From NCBI RefSeq assembly GCF_028745505.1, contig NZ_JAQZZL010000001.1, forward strand, positions 2,663,818 to 2,727,817: a stretch of DNA of 64,000 nt, given 5' to 3'. This document shows positions 9,081 to 19,700 of the stretch, piece by piece. Made by a program: the position numbers and the translations under genes. This stretch comes from Lentisphaera marina (lineage in GTDB: Bacteria > Verrucomicrobiota > Lentisphaeria > Lentisphaerales > Lentisphaeraceae). The stretch's first letter is position 1. Every line of letters starts with the position of its first letter. Below the pieces are notes generated by a model. It made no database searches, had not been told where the DNA came from, and was given only the letters and a program-made list of their open reading frames with translations.

Positions 9081-9629
9081 ATGAGTAAACTCTTCTGGAT
9101 TGATATGGAAATGACTGGTTTGGACTTAGAAACCAACCGTATCCTAGAAATAGCTATACTCATCACCGATCACAAGCTCGACATAATTGATCGCTTTCAA
9201 GCCGTTATAAGGACTCCACAGTCTATCATTGATGGAATGGATGAATGGAACACTCGAACTCATACGGCCAATGGCCTCGCTAAAGAAGCAATTAATGGAC
9301 GTTTCATACAAGAAGTCGAGATTGACCTACTCAAACTTGCCGACAAACATTTTTCAAACAAACAAATATTTTTATGCGGCAGTTCATTAAGCCTAGATCG
9401 TATGTTCATTGAAAAATTCATGCCGAGTTTCGCAAAAAAACTCCACTACCGCATTGTTGACGTCTCTTCCTGGAAAGCCATTTTTCAAACTTTCTTGGAT
9501 TTGCGCTTTCATAAACAAGATGCTCATCGCGCGATGAATGATATCGAAGAATCCATCCGTGAGCTAAAGCTTTACCTCTCCTATATTGATTCTGAAAAGT
9601 TACCCGAAGTACTCAATTTAAGCTTATGA
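9081..9629 (+). CDS. orn: Oligoribonuclease
   Basis: This 182-residue DEDD-family 3'-5' exonuclease degrades two- to five-nucleotide RNA fragments. The first two acidic ligands are in WIDMEMTGLD at the N-terminus, a third Asp is in the SSLSLDRMF segment, and the HRAMNDIEESI motif supplies the catalytic His and last Asp. The length matches the family norm. Its stop codon overlaps the start of the next gene by 4 bases (9626-9629). Confidence 0.95.
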   Translation: MSKLFWIDMEMTGLDLETNRILEIAILITDHKLDIIDRFQAVIRTPQSIIDGMDEWNTRTHTANGLAKEAINGRFIQEVEIDLLKLADKHFSNKQIFLCGSSLSLDRMFIEKFMPSFAKKLHYRIVDVSSWKAIFQTFLDLRFHKQDAHRAMNDIEESIRELKLYLSYIDSEKLPEVLNLSL

Positions 9630-10438
9630 AATTATTACCATGCCTCCATGGGACATTTACACATTACGAAAAACCATGGGAAACTGAACTTAAGAGTCTA
9701 GGAATTTTACCAACAGTTCCTTGGACCGAAATCAAAGCAGGAACACAAGTCAGTGGAAGCAAGAGAGTAAACTGCTTCCTCGTTGAAAAAAATGGTAAAA
9801 AAGCCTTTTTCAAAACCTACCAACTTCACGATAAATTTTGGGAATTTTTCTTAAGACCTTCCAAATGTCTTACAGAAGTACGCAATTATTTGATCATGAA
9901 AAAAATCGGCATCCCATGCCCGCAAGTCATTGCTTATGGTGAACGCCGAAACATAGCAAGCCTTCACGAAAATTTTATTGTAACAGAGGCAATTGAAGAC
10001 GCAGAGGACTTGAGTGACTACGCTGAAAAATGGCACACCATAAAAGACGCAAGTGAAAAAAACGAGATCTACCGTTCTCTATCCAAAGAAATCCTCAAAC
10101 AAACTCTAACTGCCCACAACAACAACTTCTTCCATTTTGACCTTCATTGGCGGAATATACTCATCAAGAAAAATAAAGATAGACAATGGCAATCTTTTTG
10201 GATTGATAGCCCTCGTGGCCGCACCATGAACTTTAATTCTCAGCGAGGTCGAATCGTTGATCTATCCTGCCTAGCACGCCTTGCGATCTATTACTTGTCA
10301 AATACACAACGATATCGCTTCATTTGTGACTACCTTCAAGTATCTGGAGGGCCAAAGGCCAAAGCACTTTTTAGAGATATTGACTCACGTTTATCTAGAC
10401 GCCCTCCACCTCCCCCCAAAAGCATGAAAAAATCATAG
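9626..10438 (+). CDS. Lipopolysaccharide core kinase-like protein (WaaP/KdkA family)
   Basis: The 270-residue protein has a protein-kinase-like fold of the lipopolysaccharide kinase group. Near residues 50-60 'GKKAFFKTY' supplies the ATP-anchoring Lys. The catalytic loop is HFDLHWRNILI (Asp acts as base) and the metal-binding Asp is in FWIDSPRGR. Family members phosphorylate Kdo or heptose in the LPS core at the cytoplasmic face. The ATG overlaps the orn stop by 4 bases, so the two are co-translated. The tail ends in a short run of prolines and basic residues. Confidence 0.85.
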   Translation: MKLLPCLHGTFTHYEKPWETELKSLGILPTVPWTEIKAGTQVSGSKRVNCFLVEKNGKKAFFKTYQLHDKFWEFFLRPSKCLTEVRNYLIMKKIGIPCPQVIAYGERRNIASLHENFIVTEAIEDAEDLSDYAEKWHTIKDASEKNEIYRSLSKEILKQTLTAHNNNFFHFDLHWRNILIKKNKDRQWQSFWIDSPRGRTMNFNSQRGRIVDLSCLARLAIYYLSNTQRYRFICDYLQVSGGPKAKALFRDIDSRLSRRPPPPPKSMKKS

Positions 10439-10501
10439 ATTTTTCAAGTCATATTCCATTCTAGGACTTTAACTTATTTCGCATGGTTGAAACTTAAGGA
10501 C

Positions 10502-11545
10502 ATGGGAACTTATATACTTAGAAGAATCTTACTCATGATCCCCACTTTTTTGGTGATCACTATACTCGTCTACTTCCTTTGCAGAACGGTTCCAGGAGGA
10601 CCGATCGAAAGAGAAAAAGAGCGTATGATGATGGCTCAACTGGAAGAAGGGGCTCAATCTTCTGGATCATACAACGACGAATTAGATAAATTTGCCACAG
10701 GTGAATTATCAGACGAAGATAAGGCTGAGCTCATGGCTCAGTATAACATAAGTGATAATGCTTGGGCAGATTACTTCGCATGGCTAGGAAGAACTCTCAG
10801 TGGAGACTTAGGTGTTTCTGCCACCTACAATGAACCCGTCTCAAAACTCGTCATTAACCGCATGCCTATTTCAATTTTCTATGGAGTTATCTCCATGTTT
10901 TTCATCTATGGAATTTGCGTACCCCTGGGGGTTCTCAAAGCTTTAAAAAATGAAAGCCTTAGCGATAACATCAGTTCCTTTTTTGTCTTCGTTGCTTACG
11001 CAATTCCAGGCTATGCATTTGGCGCCATCCTCTTGGTTTATTTTGCAGGTCAATGGCAATTATTCCCCCTCGGGAATTTCGTCTCCGACCATTATGATTC
11101 CTTAGGTTTTTGGGGGAAAATTTACGACCTACTTCATCACGCTGTCCTGCCAATGAGCTGTTACCTCATTGGTTCTTTTGCATTCATGACCATGTTGGTC
11201 AAAAACACCATGTTAGACAATCTCTCTTACGATTATATTCGCACCGCTCTCGCCAAAGGAGTTCCTTACAGAAAAGCGGTCTTTAAACATGCATTAGATA
11301 ATAGCCTCATCCCTTTAGCAACACATTTTGGCAATAGTATTTCGATTATCATTGGCGGTTCTTTCCTTATTGAAACCGTCTTTAATATTGAAGGCTTCGG
11401 ACTACTAGGGTTTAATTCTTTAGAGAGCCGCGACTATGAAGTTGTCATGGGCGTATTAGCTATATCCTGCATCTTACAAATGGTAGGTAATTTGCTCTCT
11501 GATATTTGCGTAGCTTATATTGATCCTAGAGTGAAGTTCGACTAA
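10502..11545 (+). CDS. yejB: Peptide ABC transporter permease (YejB/OppB type)
   Basis: The reading frame is open from a TTG at 10487, but the ATG at 10502 gives the normal YejB N-terminus (MGTYILRRILLMIPTFLVIT). An AAGGA sits only one base before that ATG, so the true start is not settled. About 347 residues with six membrane helices carry the usual OppB inner-membrane signature EGFGLLGFNSLESRDYEVV. A charged insert (about residues 35-85, GGPIEREKERMMM...) is typical of the YejB branch. Its last base overlaps the yejE start, which marks the head of the importer operon. Confidence 0.9.
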   Translation: MGTYILRRILLMIPTFLVITILVYFLCRTVPGGPIEREKERMMMAQLEEGAQSSGSYNDELDKFATGELSDEDKAELMAQYNISDNAWADYFAWLGRTLSGDLGVSATYNEPVSKLVINRMPISIFYGVISMFFIYGICVPLGVLKALKNESLSDNISSFFVFVAYAIPGYAFGAILLVYFAGQWQLFPLGNFVSDHYDSLGFWGKIYDLLHHAVLPMSCYLIGSFAFMTMLVKNTMLDNLSYDYIRTALAKGVPYRKAVFKHALDNSLIPLATHFGNSISIIIGGSFLIETVFNIEGFGLLGFNSLESRDYEVVMGVLAISCILQMVGNLLSDICVAYIDPRVKFD

Positions 11546-12747
11546 TGAATCCGATTAATCAACAGCGCTGGCAAAGGTTCTCTAAAAACAAGATGGCCAT
11601 GTTGAGTTTGAAAATTTTTCTTGCTCTCACAATCATTTCTTTATTATCAGAAGTCTTCTTTAACGACAAAGCTCTAGTCGTCTATTACAAAGGCGAAATG
11701 CATTTCCCTTTCATCCAAAATGCGATCCCCGCAAAAACCTTTGGTTTAGAAAATGAGAGCGAAGCCAACTACCTAGAGTTACAAAAAACCTTCCGTAAAA
11801 AACCTGAAGATGGAAACTGGCTAATGATGCCATTTATTCCTTATCATTATCGCAGCATAACTAAGATCGATACAGAACCTATTGATCTTCAACTCAAAAA
11901 AACTGAAGATTTTTATAGTAAACAAATCAAAGAACTGCAAATAGACCCTAACGCTAACAAAGAAAAGATCTATCAACTCAAACTCACTCGCAACCAAGCC
12001 TTAGGTAAACTTGACTCACAAAAATACCATCCCCTACCTCCAAGCTTGGCACGCAAACACTTTTTGGGGACAGATAGTACTGGCCGAGATATTCTCGCAC
12101 AACTAAGCTACGGTTACCGCATTGCTATTGCTTTTGCCATCATACTCCTCATCATTAACTATATCATTGGCATTGCTATAGGCTGCGCCATGGGTTATCT
12201 AGGTTCTTGGTATGACTTACTCATGCAAAGAGTGATTGAAGTACTTTCCAATATCCCTTTCCTTTACATCATCATTATTATTGCGGCCATCTTACGTAGT
12301 CATGGCTTCACGATGGGCTTTTGGGCACTAGTTGGGATCTATGTATCACTTGGTTGGATGGGCATGACTTGGTATATGCGAACCGCAACTCTAAAGGAAA
12401 AATCACGTGAATATGTTTTAGCCGCTCGTGCTGCCGGAGCTTCAGATACACGCATTGTCTTTAAACACATCCTTCCGAACGTCGTTTCACTCCTGGTCAC
12501 CTTTGCCCCCTTTTCAATATCAGGCTCCATCATCGGTTTAACCTCACTCGACTTCCTGGGTTATGGCCTACCAAAAGATTACCCCAGTTGGGGCTCGCTC
12601 ATAAAACTCGGCACAGATAATATTCAAGCACCATGGATTATCACTTCTATTGTCTGTGCCATGGTACTCGTTTTATTTTTAATTAACGCGGTAGGCGAAG
12701 GTATTCGCCAAGCTTTTGACCCAAAAAAGATTTCACACTTCGAATGA
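11545..12747 (+). CDS. yejE: Peptide ABC transporter permease (YejE/OppC type)
   Basis: The 400-residue protein has an N-terminal helix, then a large periplasmic segment (about 45-165) as in YejE, then five more helices. The 'HFLGTDSTGRDILAQLSYG' stretch before the core helices and the AARAAGASDTRIVFKHILPN coupling loop are diagnostic of the OppC family. It pairs with YejB to form the channel. The downstream substrate-binding gene starts 4 bases before its stop. Confidence 0.93.
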   Translation: MNPINQQRWQRFSKNKMAMLSLKIFLALTIISLLSEVFFNDKALVVYYKGEMHFPFIQNAIPAKTFGLENESEANYLELQKTFRKKPEDGNWLMMPFIPYHYRSITKIDTEPIDLQLKKTEDFYSKQIKELQIDPNANKEKIYQLKLTRNQALGKLDSQKYHPLPPSLARKHFLGTDSTGRDILAQLSYGYRIAIAFAIILLIINYIIGIAIGCAMGYLGSWYDLLMQRVIEVLSNIPFLYIIIIIAAILRSHGFTMGFWALVGIYVSLGWMGMTWYMRTATLKEKSREYVLAARAAGASDTRIVFKHILPNVVSLLVTFAPFSISGSIIGLTSLDFLGYGLPKDYPSWGSLIKLGTDNIQAPWIITSIVCAMVLVLFLINAVGEGIRQAFDPKKISHFE

Positions 12748-14810
12748 AAAAATATTTAACAGTCGTGGGCTTTCTATTTTTCGCCTCAATCTTAACGATC
12801 ATCCTCCTAGCTGCTCGTAAAAACACCTTTTTGCGTGAAACACGAGAAAATATCTCCATTGCTGATATTAAAAGACCTAAACCTTTCCCCATTTGTGATG
12901 AACAATGGCCCACTGATTTAGTGTGGCACAACGGCATGGATCAAGACATCTTCTCAGACCCTAAGGCCACGAAAGGTGGTACTTGGAATACATCCCTCAC
13001 TTCATTTCCACCAAATTTCAGGCAAGTAGGCCCTGACTCAAACTCCGGCTTTAGAGGTGCTATGGACGATAATGACCTAGGTCTAGTGGACGTACACCCT
13101 GTGACTCAAAAACTCATACCAGCACTAGCGAAAGAATGGGCCATTAGTAAAGACCGCACGATAGTCTATTTCAAAATTGATCCTGATGCTAAATGGGATG
13201 ATGGCATGCCCGTAATAGCAGACGATTTCATCTTCCGCTTAAAGGCTATGAGATCTCCAGGGATTGTCGCTCCCTGGTACAATCAATATTACTCCACTAT
13301 GGTGTCTGATATACTAAAATTTGATAAACACAAAATTGCCGTCAAACTGCCCTCTCCTATGGCTGACACTGTGCTAAAAGCTGCCATGCGTCCCCTTCCT
13401 TATCACTATTATGGTGAACTTCGCGAAATACGCAAGAAATACCCCCTAAGCCGAGCTATCTCATATTTAAAAAGGGATAACAAAGAGGTCCCGCCGAACA
13501 TATTAAAAATCAAAGATGAGTACGAAAGCTCAGTAACCTCAGCTAAAGAAGGCGAAAAAACACCTAAAGAACCCTCTGTTGAAATCACAGTAGAAGACGT
13601 CGAGGCAAACTGGGTCAAAAACCACAACTGGAAAATCCAACCTCGAACTGGTCCCTATAACATCAGTTCTTTTATCAAAGGTAAAGAAGTCACTTTTGAG
13701 CGCAACAAAAACTGGTGGGCTAAAGATAAGAAATACTACAAAAACCGCTATAATGTCGATCAAATTCGCTATACCGTGATACGTGACACTAACTTAGCTT
13801 TTGAAAAATTTAAACTGGGCCAACTCGATCAATTTGCCCTTCTCCTCCCCAACTACTGGCACTCAAAAGCCAAATACCTGGATCCTGTCGACCGTGGCTA
13901 CATGCAAAAACTCTGGTTTTACACTCAAAAACCCGAAGGGTCATCACAAATAAGCTTTAACCTCGATCACCCTCGACTCAAAGACAAAAACCTTCGCTTG
14001 GGGATTATTTATGCACTCAACATTCAAAACATGTTGGATACCGTTTTGTATGGAGATTATGAACGTTCAGAGACTTTTCATGAAGGCTACGGCGAATACT
14101 CTCACCCTACATTAAAAGCTCGACGTTTTAACCCTCAAAAAGCTATTGAATACTTTAACAAAGCCGGCTATACAAAAATCGCTAGAGATGGTGTAAGAAT
14201 AAATGATAAAGGCGAAATATTGAGTTTCAAAATCTTGTATGCAGCCCCTTTTCATACGCAGCGAATTTTAGCTTTGCAAAATGAAGCTAAAAAACTCGGT
14301 CTTCATTTAGAACTTGATAATTTTGACACTACTGCCGTCTTTAAAGCCATGCTAAACAAAGAACATGAAATTGCCTGGCATGGCTGGGGTGCCGGTTTAC
14401 GTCCACAATACAGAGGGCAATTCCACCAAAGTTTTGCTCATAAAAAACAAAACAATAACTTATCGAACTTAGACGATGACGAAGTCAGTCAGATGATTGA
14501 TGAATATCGTTTTGCCCTCGACACTCCCACTCGTGTCGAATTAGCCCACAAGATCGAAGAACGTTTATTCGAATTGGCTCCTGCTGTTCCTACTTATAAA
14601 GTTCCTTACTTCCGCCAAGGTCTATGGCGCTGGGTCAAATACCCACCTTTTATAGCCACTCCTAGTAATGACATGATCATGGACGCCTACGGTCTCTTTT
14701 GGATTGATGTAGAGCTCCAAAAAGAAATCCGAGCAAAAATGACAAAGAAAGAAATCATTTACGACATCCCACCCCTCATCAAAAACACTCGTTATAAAGG
14801 GGCTCCCTAA
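12744..14810 (+). CDS. yejA: Extracellular solute-binding protein, family 5 (YejA-like)
   Basis: The 688-residue periplasmic receptor has an N-terminal helix (about 4-24) that may be a signal or anchor; no lipobox is evident. The SBP_bac_5 fold is indicated by 'ALAKEWAISKDRTIVYFKIDPDAKWDDGMPV' text around residues 125-160 and the late 'EIAWHGWGAGLRPQ' segment. Its length and charged insert fit YejA, which feeds microcin C-like and oligopeptide substrates to YejBEF. It overlaps yejE by 4 bases and shares one base with the ATPase gene downstream. Confidence 0.88.
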   Translation: MKKYLTVVGFLFFASILTIILLAARKNTFLRETRENISIADIKRPKPFPICDEQWPTDLVWHNGMDQDIFSDPKATKGGTWNTSLTSFPPNFRQVGPDSNSGFRGAMDDNDLGLVDVHPVTQKLIPALAKEWAISKDRTIVYFKIDPDAKWDDGMPVIADDFIFRLKAMRSPGIVAPWYNQYYSTMVSDILKFDKHKIAVKLPSPMADTVLKAAMRPLPYHYYGELREIRKKYPLSRAISYLKRDNKEVPPNILKIKDEYESSVTSAKEGEKTPKEPSVEITVEDVEANWVKNHNWKIQPRTGPYNISSFIKGKEVTFERNKNWWAKDKKYYKNRYNVDQIRYTVIRDTNLAFEKFKLGQLDQFALLLPNYWHSKAKYLDPVDRGYMQKLWFYTQKPEGSSQISFNLDHPRLKDKNLRLGIIYALNIQNMLDTVLYGDYERSETFHEGYGEYSHPTLKARRFNPQKAIEYFNKAGYTKIARDGVRINDKGEILSFKILYAAPFHTQRILALQNEAKKLGLHLELDNFDTTAVFKAMLNKEHEIAWHGWGAGLRPQYRGQFHQSFAHKKQNNNLSNLDDDEVSQMIDEYRFALDTPTRVELAHKIEERLFELAPAVPTYKVPYFRQGLWRWVKYPPFIATPSNDMIMDAYGLFWIDVELQKEIRAKMTKKEIIYDIPPLIKNTRYKGAP

Positions 14811-15802
14811 TGCTACAGGTAAAAAATTTGAGTACCACATTTGCCTTGGAAAATGAAACTGTTTGCGCCGTCGACAAACTTTCTTTTGATTTACCACAAG
14901 GAAAAACTCTTGGCATCGTTGGTGAATCTGGCTCGGGAAAAAGCGTGAGTGCCTTATCAATTCTTAGACTTCTCCCCAGACCCATGGGACAATCTACTGG
15001 TGAGGTTCTTGTGGATGGTAAAAATATCCTCGACATGAACCCAGAGGAAATGTTAAAAATCCGTGGCAATAAAATCTCAATGATTTTCCAAGAGCCCATG
15101 ACGGCACTTAATCCTGTTCACTCCGTTGGAAAGCAACTTATGGAGACCTTTTTCCTTCATTTCCCAGAAATAACAAAAGCTGATGCTTGGAATCGCTCTT
15201 TAGAAATGCTCACAAAGGTGGGCATACCTGCTCCCGATAAGCGCATGCATGAGTACCCCCACCAACTCTCGGGTGGCATGCGCCAACGTGTGATGATTGC
15301 TATTGCCCTCTCTTGTGAACCCGACATACTGATTGCCGATGAACCGACAACCGCACTGGATGTGACTGTTCAAGCTCAAATCATCCAGCTCATGAAAGAT
15401 CTCCAGAAAAAAAATAATATGTCCATAATCTTCATCACTCATGATCTTGGTGTTGTTGCGGAAAGTTGTGACGAAGTCTTAGTGATGTATGCGGGGCGAA
15501 TGGTTGAGCAGGCTCCAGTTATTGAACTTTTTGAAAAACCTTCCCATCCTTATACCAAAGCGCTTATGGCTTCTCTACCCCAATTGAGTCAACAAAGAAA
15601 AACGCAACTTCAAACTATCTCAGGGCTTGTACCTTCCCTCAAAGAACTTAAAGATGGCTGTCGCTTTGGGCCACGATCAGGCTTCCCTCATGATGAAGAA
15701 AGTTTAACAAAACGACCTGAAATCCAACAAATTACTGAATCACATCGCATTGAGTGGTGCCCCATTTGCCAAAAAGCTCTTCAGGAGACTTCCTTATGCT
15801 AA
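14810..15802 (+). CDS. oppD: Oligopeptide ABC transporter ATPase (OppD type)
   Basis: The 330-residue protein has Walker A GESGSGKS, signature [15 protein letters not shown], Walker [15 protein letters not shown] and the H-loop ITHDLG. The C-terminal oligopeptide-transport extension contains cysteines (DGCRFGPR...WCPICQ) of the type that binds an Fe-S cluster in OppD/DppD proteins. In E. coli Yej both ATPase halves are fused in YejF; here they are split into two genes. It overlaps oppF by a few bases. Confidence 0.93.
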   Translation: MLQVKNLSTTFALENETVCAVDKLSFDLPQGKTLGIVGESGSGKSVSALSILRLLPRPMGQSTGEVLVDGKNILDMNPEEMLKIRGNKISMIFQEPMTALNPVHSVGKQLMETFFLHFPEITKADAWNRSLEMLTKVGIPAPDKRMHEYPHQLSGGMRQRVMIAIALSCEPDILIADEPTTALDVTVQAQIIQLMKDLQKKNNMSIIFITHDLGVVAESCDEVLVMYAGRMVEQAPVIELFEKPSHPYTKALMASLPQLSQQRKTQLQTISGLVPSLKELKDGCRFGPRSGFPHDEESLTKRPEIQQITESHRIEWCPICQKALQETSLC

Positions 15803-16608
15803 ATGTACAAAATTTAAAAATGCATTTCCCTGTTTTCGGAGGACTCTTACGTCGTCAAGTTGCTAAAGTTTTTGCTGTTGATGATGTAAGCCTAAAAGTC
15901 GAACCTGGAGAAACTTTGGGTTTAGTGGGAGAGTCTGGATGCGGCAAAAGCACTCTTGGACGAGCTATTTTACAGCTTTATAAGCCCACCGGAGGATCTG
16001 TTCAGTTCCTTGGAAAAGAACTCACTGAGCTAAGTAAGAGCCAAATGCGTGATGCCCGTAAGGATATTCAAGTTATCCTACAAGACCCTGGAGAATCACT
16101 CAACTCCCGACACACTGTAGGTCGTATCATTGAGGAACCACTAGAAATCCACGGCATTGGAAAAACCGCAAAAGATAGAAAAGAACGTGCTATTGAGCTT
16201 TTAAAGAAAGTTGGTTTACAGGAGGATTCTTATAATCGTTACCCCCATGAATTCTCTGGTGGCCAACGCCAAAGAATTAGTATTGCCCGTGCCATTGCCC
16301 TTGAGCCAAAACTCATTATTTGTGATGAAGCCGTCTCTGCTTTAGACGTATCTATTCAATCTCAGATCTTAAACCTGCTTATGGATCTCCAAAAAGAAAT
16401 GAATTTAGCTTATATCTTCATTTCTCATGACCTCTCAGTTGTACGCCATGTCTCAGATCGCATTGCGGTCATGTACTTAGGAAAAATTGTCGAAATTACT
16501 GATACTGACACACTTTATTCTGATGCTCTCCACCCCTATACTCAAGCACTCATGTCGGCGATCCCCATGCCGGATCCCCGCAGAAAAAAAGACGGCTCAA
16601 ATACTTGA
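15796..16608 (+). CDS. oppF: Oligopeptide ABC transporter ATPase (OppF type), prematurely terminated by a frameshift
   Basis: The start at 15796 is chosen because AGGAG lies 8 bases upstream and the protein then begins [13 protein letters not shown]; the frame is open from 15754 inside oppD. The 270-residue product has Walker A GESGCGKS, signature [15 protein letters not shown] and Walker [15 protein letters not shown]. The usual C-terminal tail is missing from this frame: after [14 protein letters not shown] the frame stops. The expected tail continues in the +1 frame. The nucleotide-binding core is intact, so the shortened protein could still be active. Confidence 0.88.
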   Translation: MLNVQNLKMHFPVFGGLLRRQVAKVFAVDDVSLKVEPGETLGLVGESGCGKSTLGRAILQLYKPTGGSVQFLGKELTELSKSQMRDARKDIQVILQDPGESLNSRHTVGRIIEEPLEIHGIGKTAKDRKERAIELLKKVGLQEDSYNRYPHEFSGGQRQRISIARAIALEPKLIICDEAVSALDVSIQSQILNLLMDLQKEMNLAYIFISHDLSVVRHVSDRIAVMYLGKIVEITDTDTLYSDALHPYTQALMSAIPMPDPRRKKDGSNT

Positions 16609-16771
16609 GGGTGACGTTCCTTCACCGCTCAAACCTCCTCAAGGCTGTCACTTCCATACGCGCTGTCCGCAGGCCATGGACAAATGCAAGAGCCAAGTGC
16701 CCATATTAAAAAGCTACTCCAGTAATGAGAACGAACATTTAGTCTCTTGTCACCTTTTGGAAGATAAATAG
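16583..16771 (+). pseudogene. Out-of-frame C-terminal tail of oppF
   Basis: In the +1 frame, from the A-run at 16584-16590 to the TAG at 16771, the translation reads [20 protein letters not shown], then HFHTRCPQAMDKC and ends in LVSCHLLEDK. This is the standard OppF/DppF C-terminal oligopeptide-transport extension. With six As instead of seven it would join oppF as [14 protein letters not shown]. The frameshift may be a sequencing error, a true mutation, or a slippery site. Confidence 0.8.
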
Positions 16772-16775
16772 AAAC

Positions 16776-19700
16776 TTAAGTTAATAGGCGAAGTAATTCA
16801 TCAGCTGACATTTTTGCTGATGAACTCTGTGTTCCCAGCATAAAGTCCGCCAACTCACGTTTTGTTTCATGAAGCTTTAGAATTTTCTCTTCGATTGTAC
16901 CCTCACTAATCAAACGATACACTGTCACCGCCTTTTCTTGACCAATCCTATGTGCTCGGTCAGTTGCCTGATCTTCAACCGCTGGATTCCACCAAGGATC
17001 TAAATGAATAACATAATTTGCAGCCGTTAAATTAAGTCCAAACCCACCCGCCTTAAGACTAATTAGAAACACGGAACTCTGCCCCTCTTGGAATTTTTTA
17101 ACAAGCTGCGGACGTTTTTTCGCTGGTGTACTACCATCCAAGCGTAAAAAATCTACATCTTCTTCACACAAGGCTTTTTCAACAAGATCTAGAAAGCTCG
17201 TGAATTGAGAAAAAACTAAAGCCCTATGCCCTGCTTCTTTGAGTTCTTTTACCAGTTCAATAAAACGTTGTAATTTCGCACTCTGATCACTGAATTGTTT
17301 ATCGAGTAATGAAGGGCTACAAGCCGCCTGACGCAAACGAGTAATTTCCTCTAAAATGAAGAACTTATCTTTGCGATCACCGCGCTTCCCTAAGCGCTCT
17401 GATGCGCATGCACGCAGGCCATTATAGACTCCTCGTTCTTCGGCACTTAGCGGGATTCGCAAATTAATTTCAGTGCGTTCAGGTAAATCTTTTAAGACAT
17501 CTTTCTTGAGGCGTCGTAGAATGAATGGCTGAACGCGTCTTCGTAATCGCTCCCCTAAGCCATTCATGGCCTGGCTCACACCTCCAGAATTAATTTCTTT
17601 GCCAAAGGAACTTTGACTCCCCAAATATCCTGGATTCAAAAAATCAAATAAGGCCCAGATTTCTCCTGGATGATTCTCCACAGGGGTTCCTGTAGTTGCA
17701 ATCTTAAATTTCGCGTGTAAAAGTCGCGCCGCTTTTGAACGTCCACTCTGGGGGTTTTTAATTGCTTGAGCTTCATCTAAGACAACGCCATTCCACTGAA
17801 CTCGCGAAAGCGATTCTACATCGCGCTGTAACATTGTATAAGAACAGATGAGCAAATCAAATTCAGACAAGTTATCTATTGCGGAGTCCGTAAATGACGA
17901 ATCGTAAATTTTGACTTTGAGATTAGGCGAAAAACGATTCACTTCTTCTTGCCAATTACCACAAACCGAGGTCGGTGCTACAACTAAACTAGCTCCCAAG
18001 TGAGCTCGTGCCGAGAGCACTGCTAAGGCCTGCACTGTTTTCCCCAAGCCCATATCATCTGCCAAGCAGGCTCCAGCACCCCATTCTGCCATACGACTCA
18101 ACCATTGGAAACCCTCTTCCTGATAAGTCCGTAGATCAGCTTTAAAATCTTTCGGAATAATGAAACGACGATTGAAGACATTTCTCAATTTACTCACATC
18201 GGCATCCCAATTTTTGGGTAATACTTTATCTTCCACATTCGCCAAAGCGCGCGCCATCTCACTCTGCCTTAACTTAGGGAAGCCTAAGGCACCTTCATAC
18301 TCCCCTAAATTGGCCTGCATAATCTGTATTTGCTCCTTAAGTTGAAGACTCAACTTAATAAAGCGATCATCACTGAGCTTCACATAGGAACCATCTTGAG
18401 ATAAGTTTTTAAATAATTCCGCAAAATGCAGTGCGTCACCATCAAATTCAGCATTCCCATGGAGGCTAAACCAATCGGCATCTTTTTCTATCTTCACATT
18501 GAGCTGACCTTTAGCCGCTTTGATTGACCATGCTTTCTTGGGCCAGAAAATATCAATTTCGTTCTCGTGAAGAGCCATTAAAAAGTCTAGCGCCAGCTGT
18601 TGTTCATAAAGCGATAAAAAACCATCCTCTTCCATGTGTGGAAGATCATCAACTAAACTTAGAATTTTTTGCAGTTTACGCTTCTCTTCATCTATATCAC
18701 GCAGGCATTGCTTTCCATCTTTCCAGATAACCACAGGACCTTCACCCGGAACAAACTCCGGAGTTCCTGATCCAAACACAGGCACACGTAAACGGAAGTT
18801 CACCCCTTCATCTTCATCCATGGGCTCGGCAATGACGCGAATATCGCTAAATGATTCATTTAATTGCGCTTTAGAATTTTCTTCATCTCGCCAATTACTC
18901 ATAACTGGCATTTGCTGACTGACTTGCGGAATCAAATTTCTTAAACGCTCATTTTGAGTTTTAGGAACCCTTAAGCCTTCTACTCCCAATTGCTGCTGAA
19001 TCTCTTCAAAACATTCAGGGAAGCGATAGTACTTATATTTGTAGGGACCGGCACGTTTAATAATGACGTTTCTTTTGTATTCATCGGGAAGATCTAAAAT
19101 GAAAAAATTATCACTCTCATCTAAGCATATTCCGCCTTCTTCTATCTCGATAGAAATCGACTGATCTAAGTCATAGGCATCAAATAATAAGGGATGCTGA
19201 GCAGCTAATTCAAGGACATCATTACCTGTCCATTCAATGTAGTTTCCACTCTGATAAACGATCCTCGATAAAATCTGCTTATCTAATTCACTCAAGTACG
19301 TTTTGTGTTGAAGCTTATCAAAGCTAATTTGTTTACCTTTTAACCAAGCTGATTTACCGTGCTTTTGCTCATAGGGCCTTAGGTCCCAGCCCGCTTCATT
19401 AAGAGTAAATCTCCAAATCACGCGATACTGTTCCAAGGGAGAAAAAAGTTTTTCCATAAACTCCAAGCCCGTCTCCCATTCCTCCTTCACTTCAATGAAA
19501 GAACTAAAACTAGGAAAGCTCAAGCATTCATTTAAGGTCTGTAATTGTACGGGATTTTTATCACTCCCTGCCAACTTTAAAAGAGACAGCCACTCCCTGT
19601 AAAGAAGCTGATCCTCACTATCTTGTTCGGCAATGTAGCCACACTCCTTCAACTCCGATTCACTAAGTTTACGTTTCTCCATAAAGAGTCGCAAAGCTTT

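Noticed and set aside
16584..16591. Programmed -1 frameshift in oppF at the A-run
   Set aside because: The missing tail lies in the +1 frame, not the -1 frame. A -1 slip would read RRLKYLR, which does not match the family.
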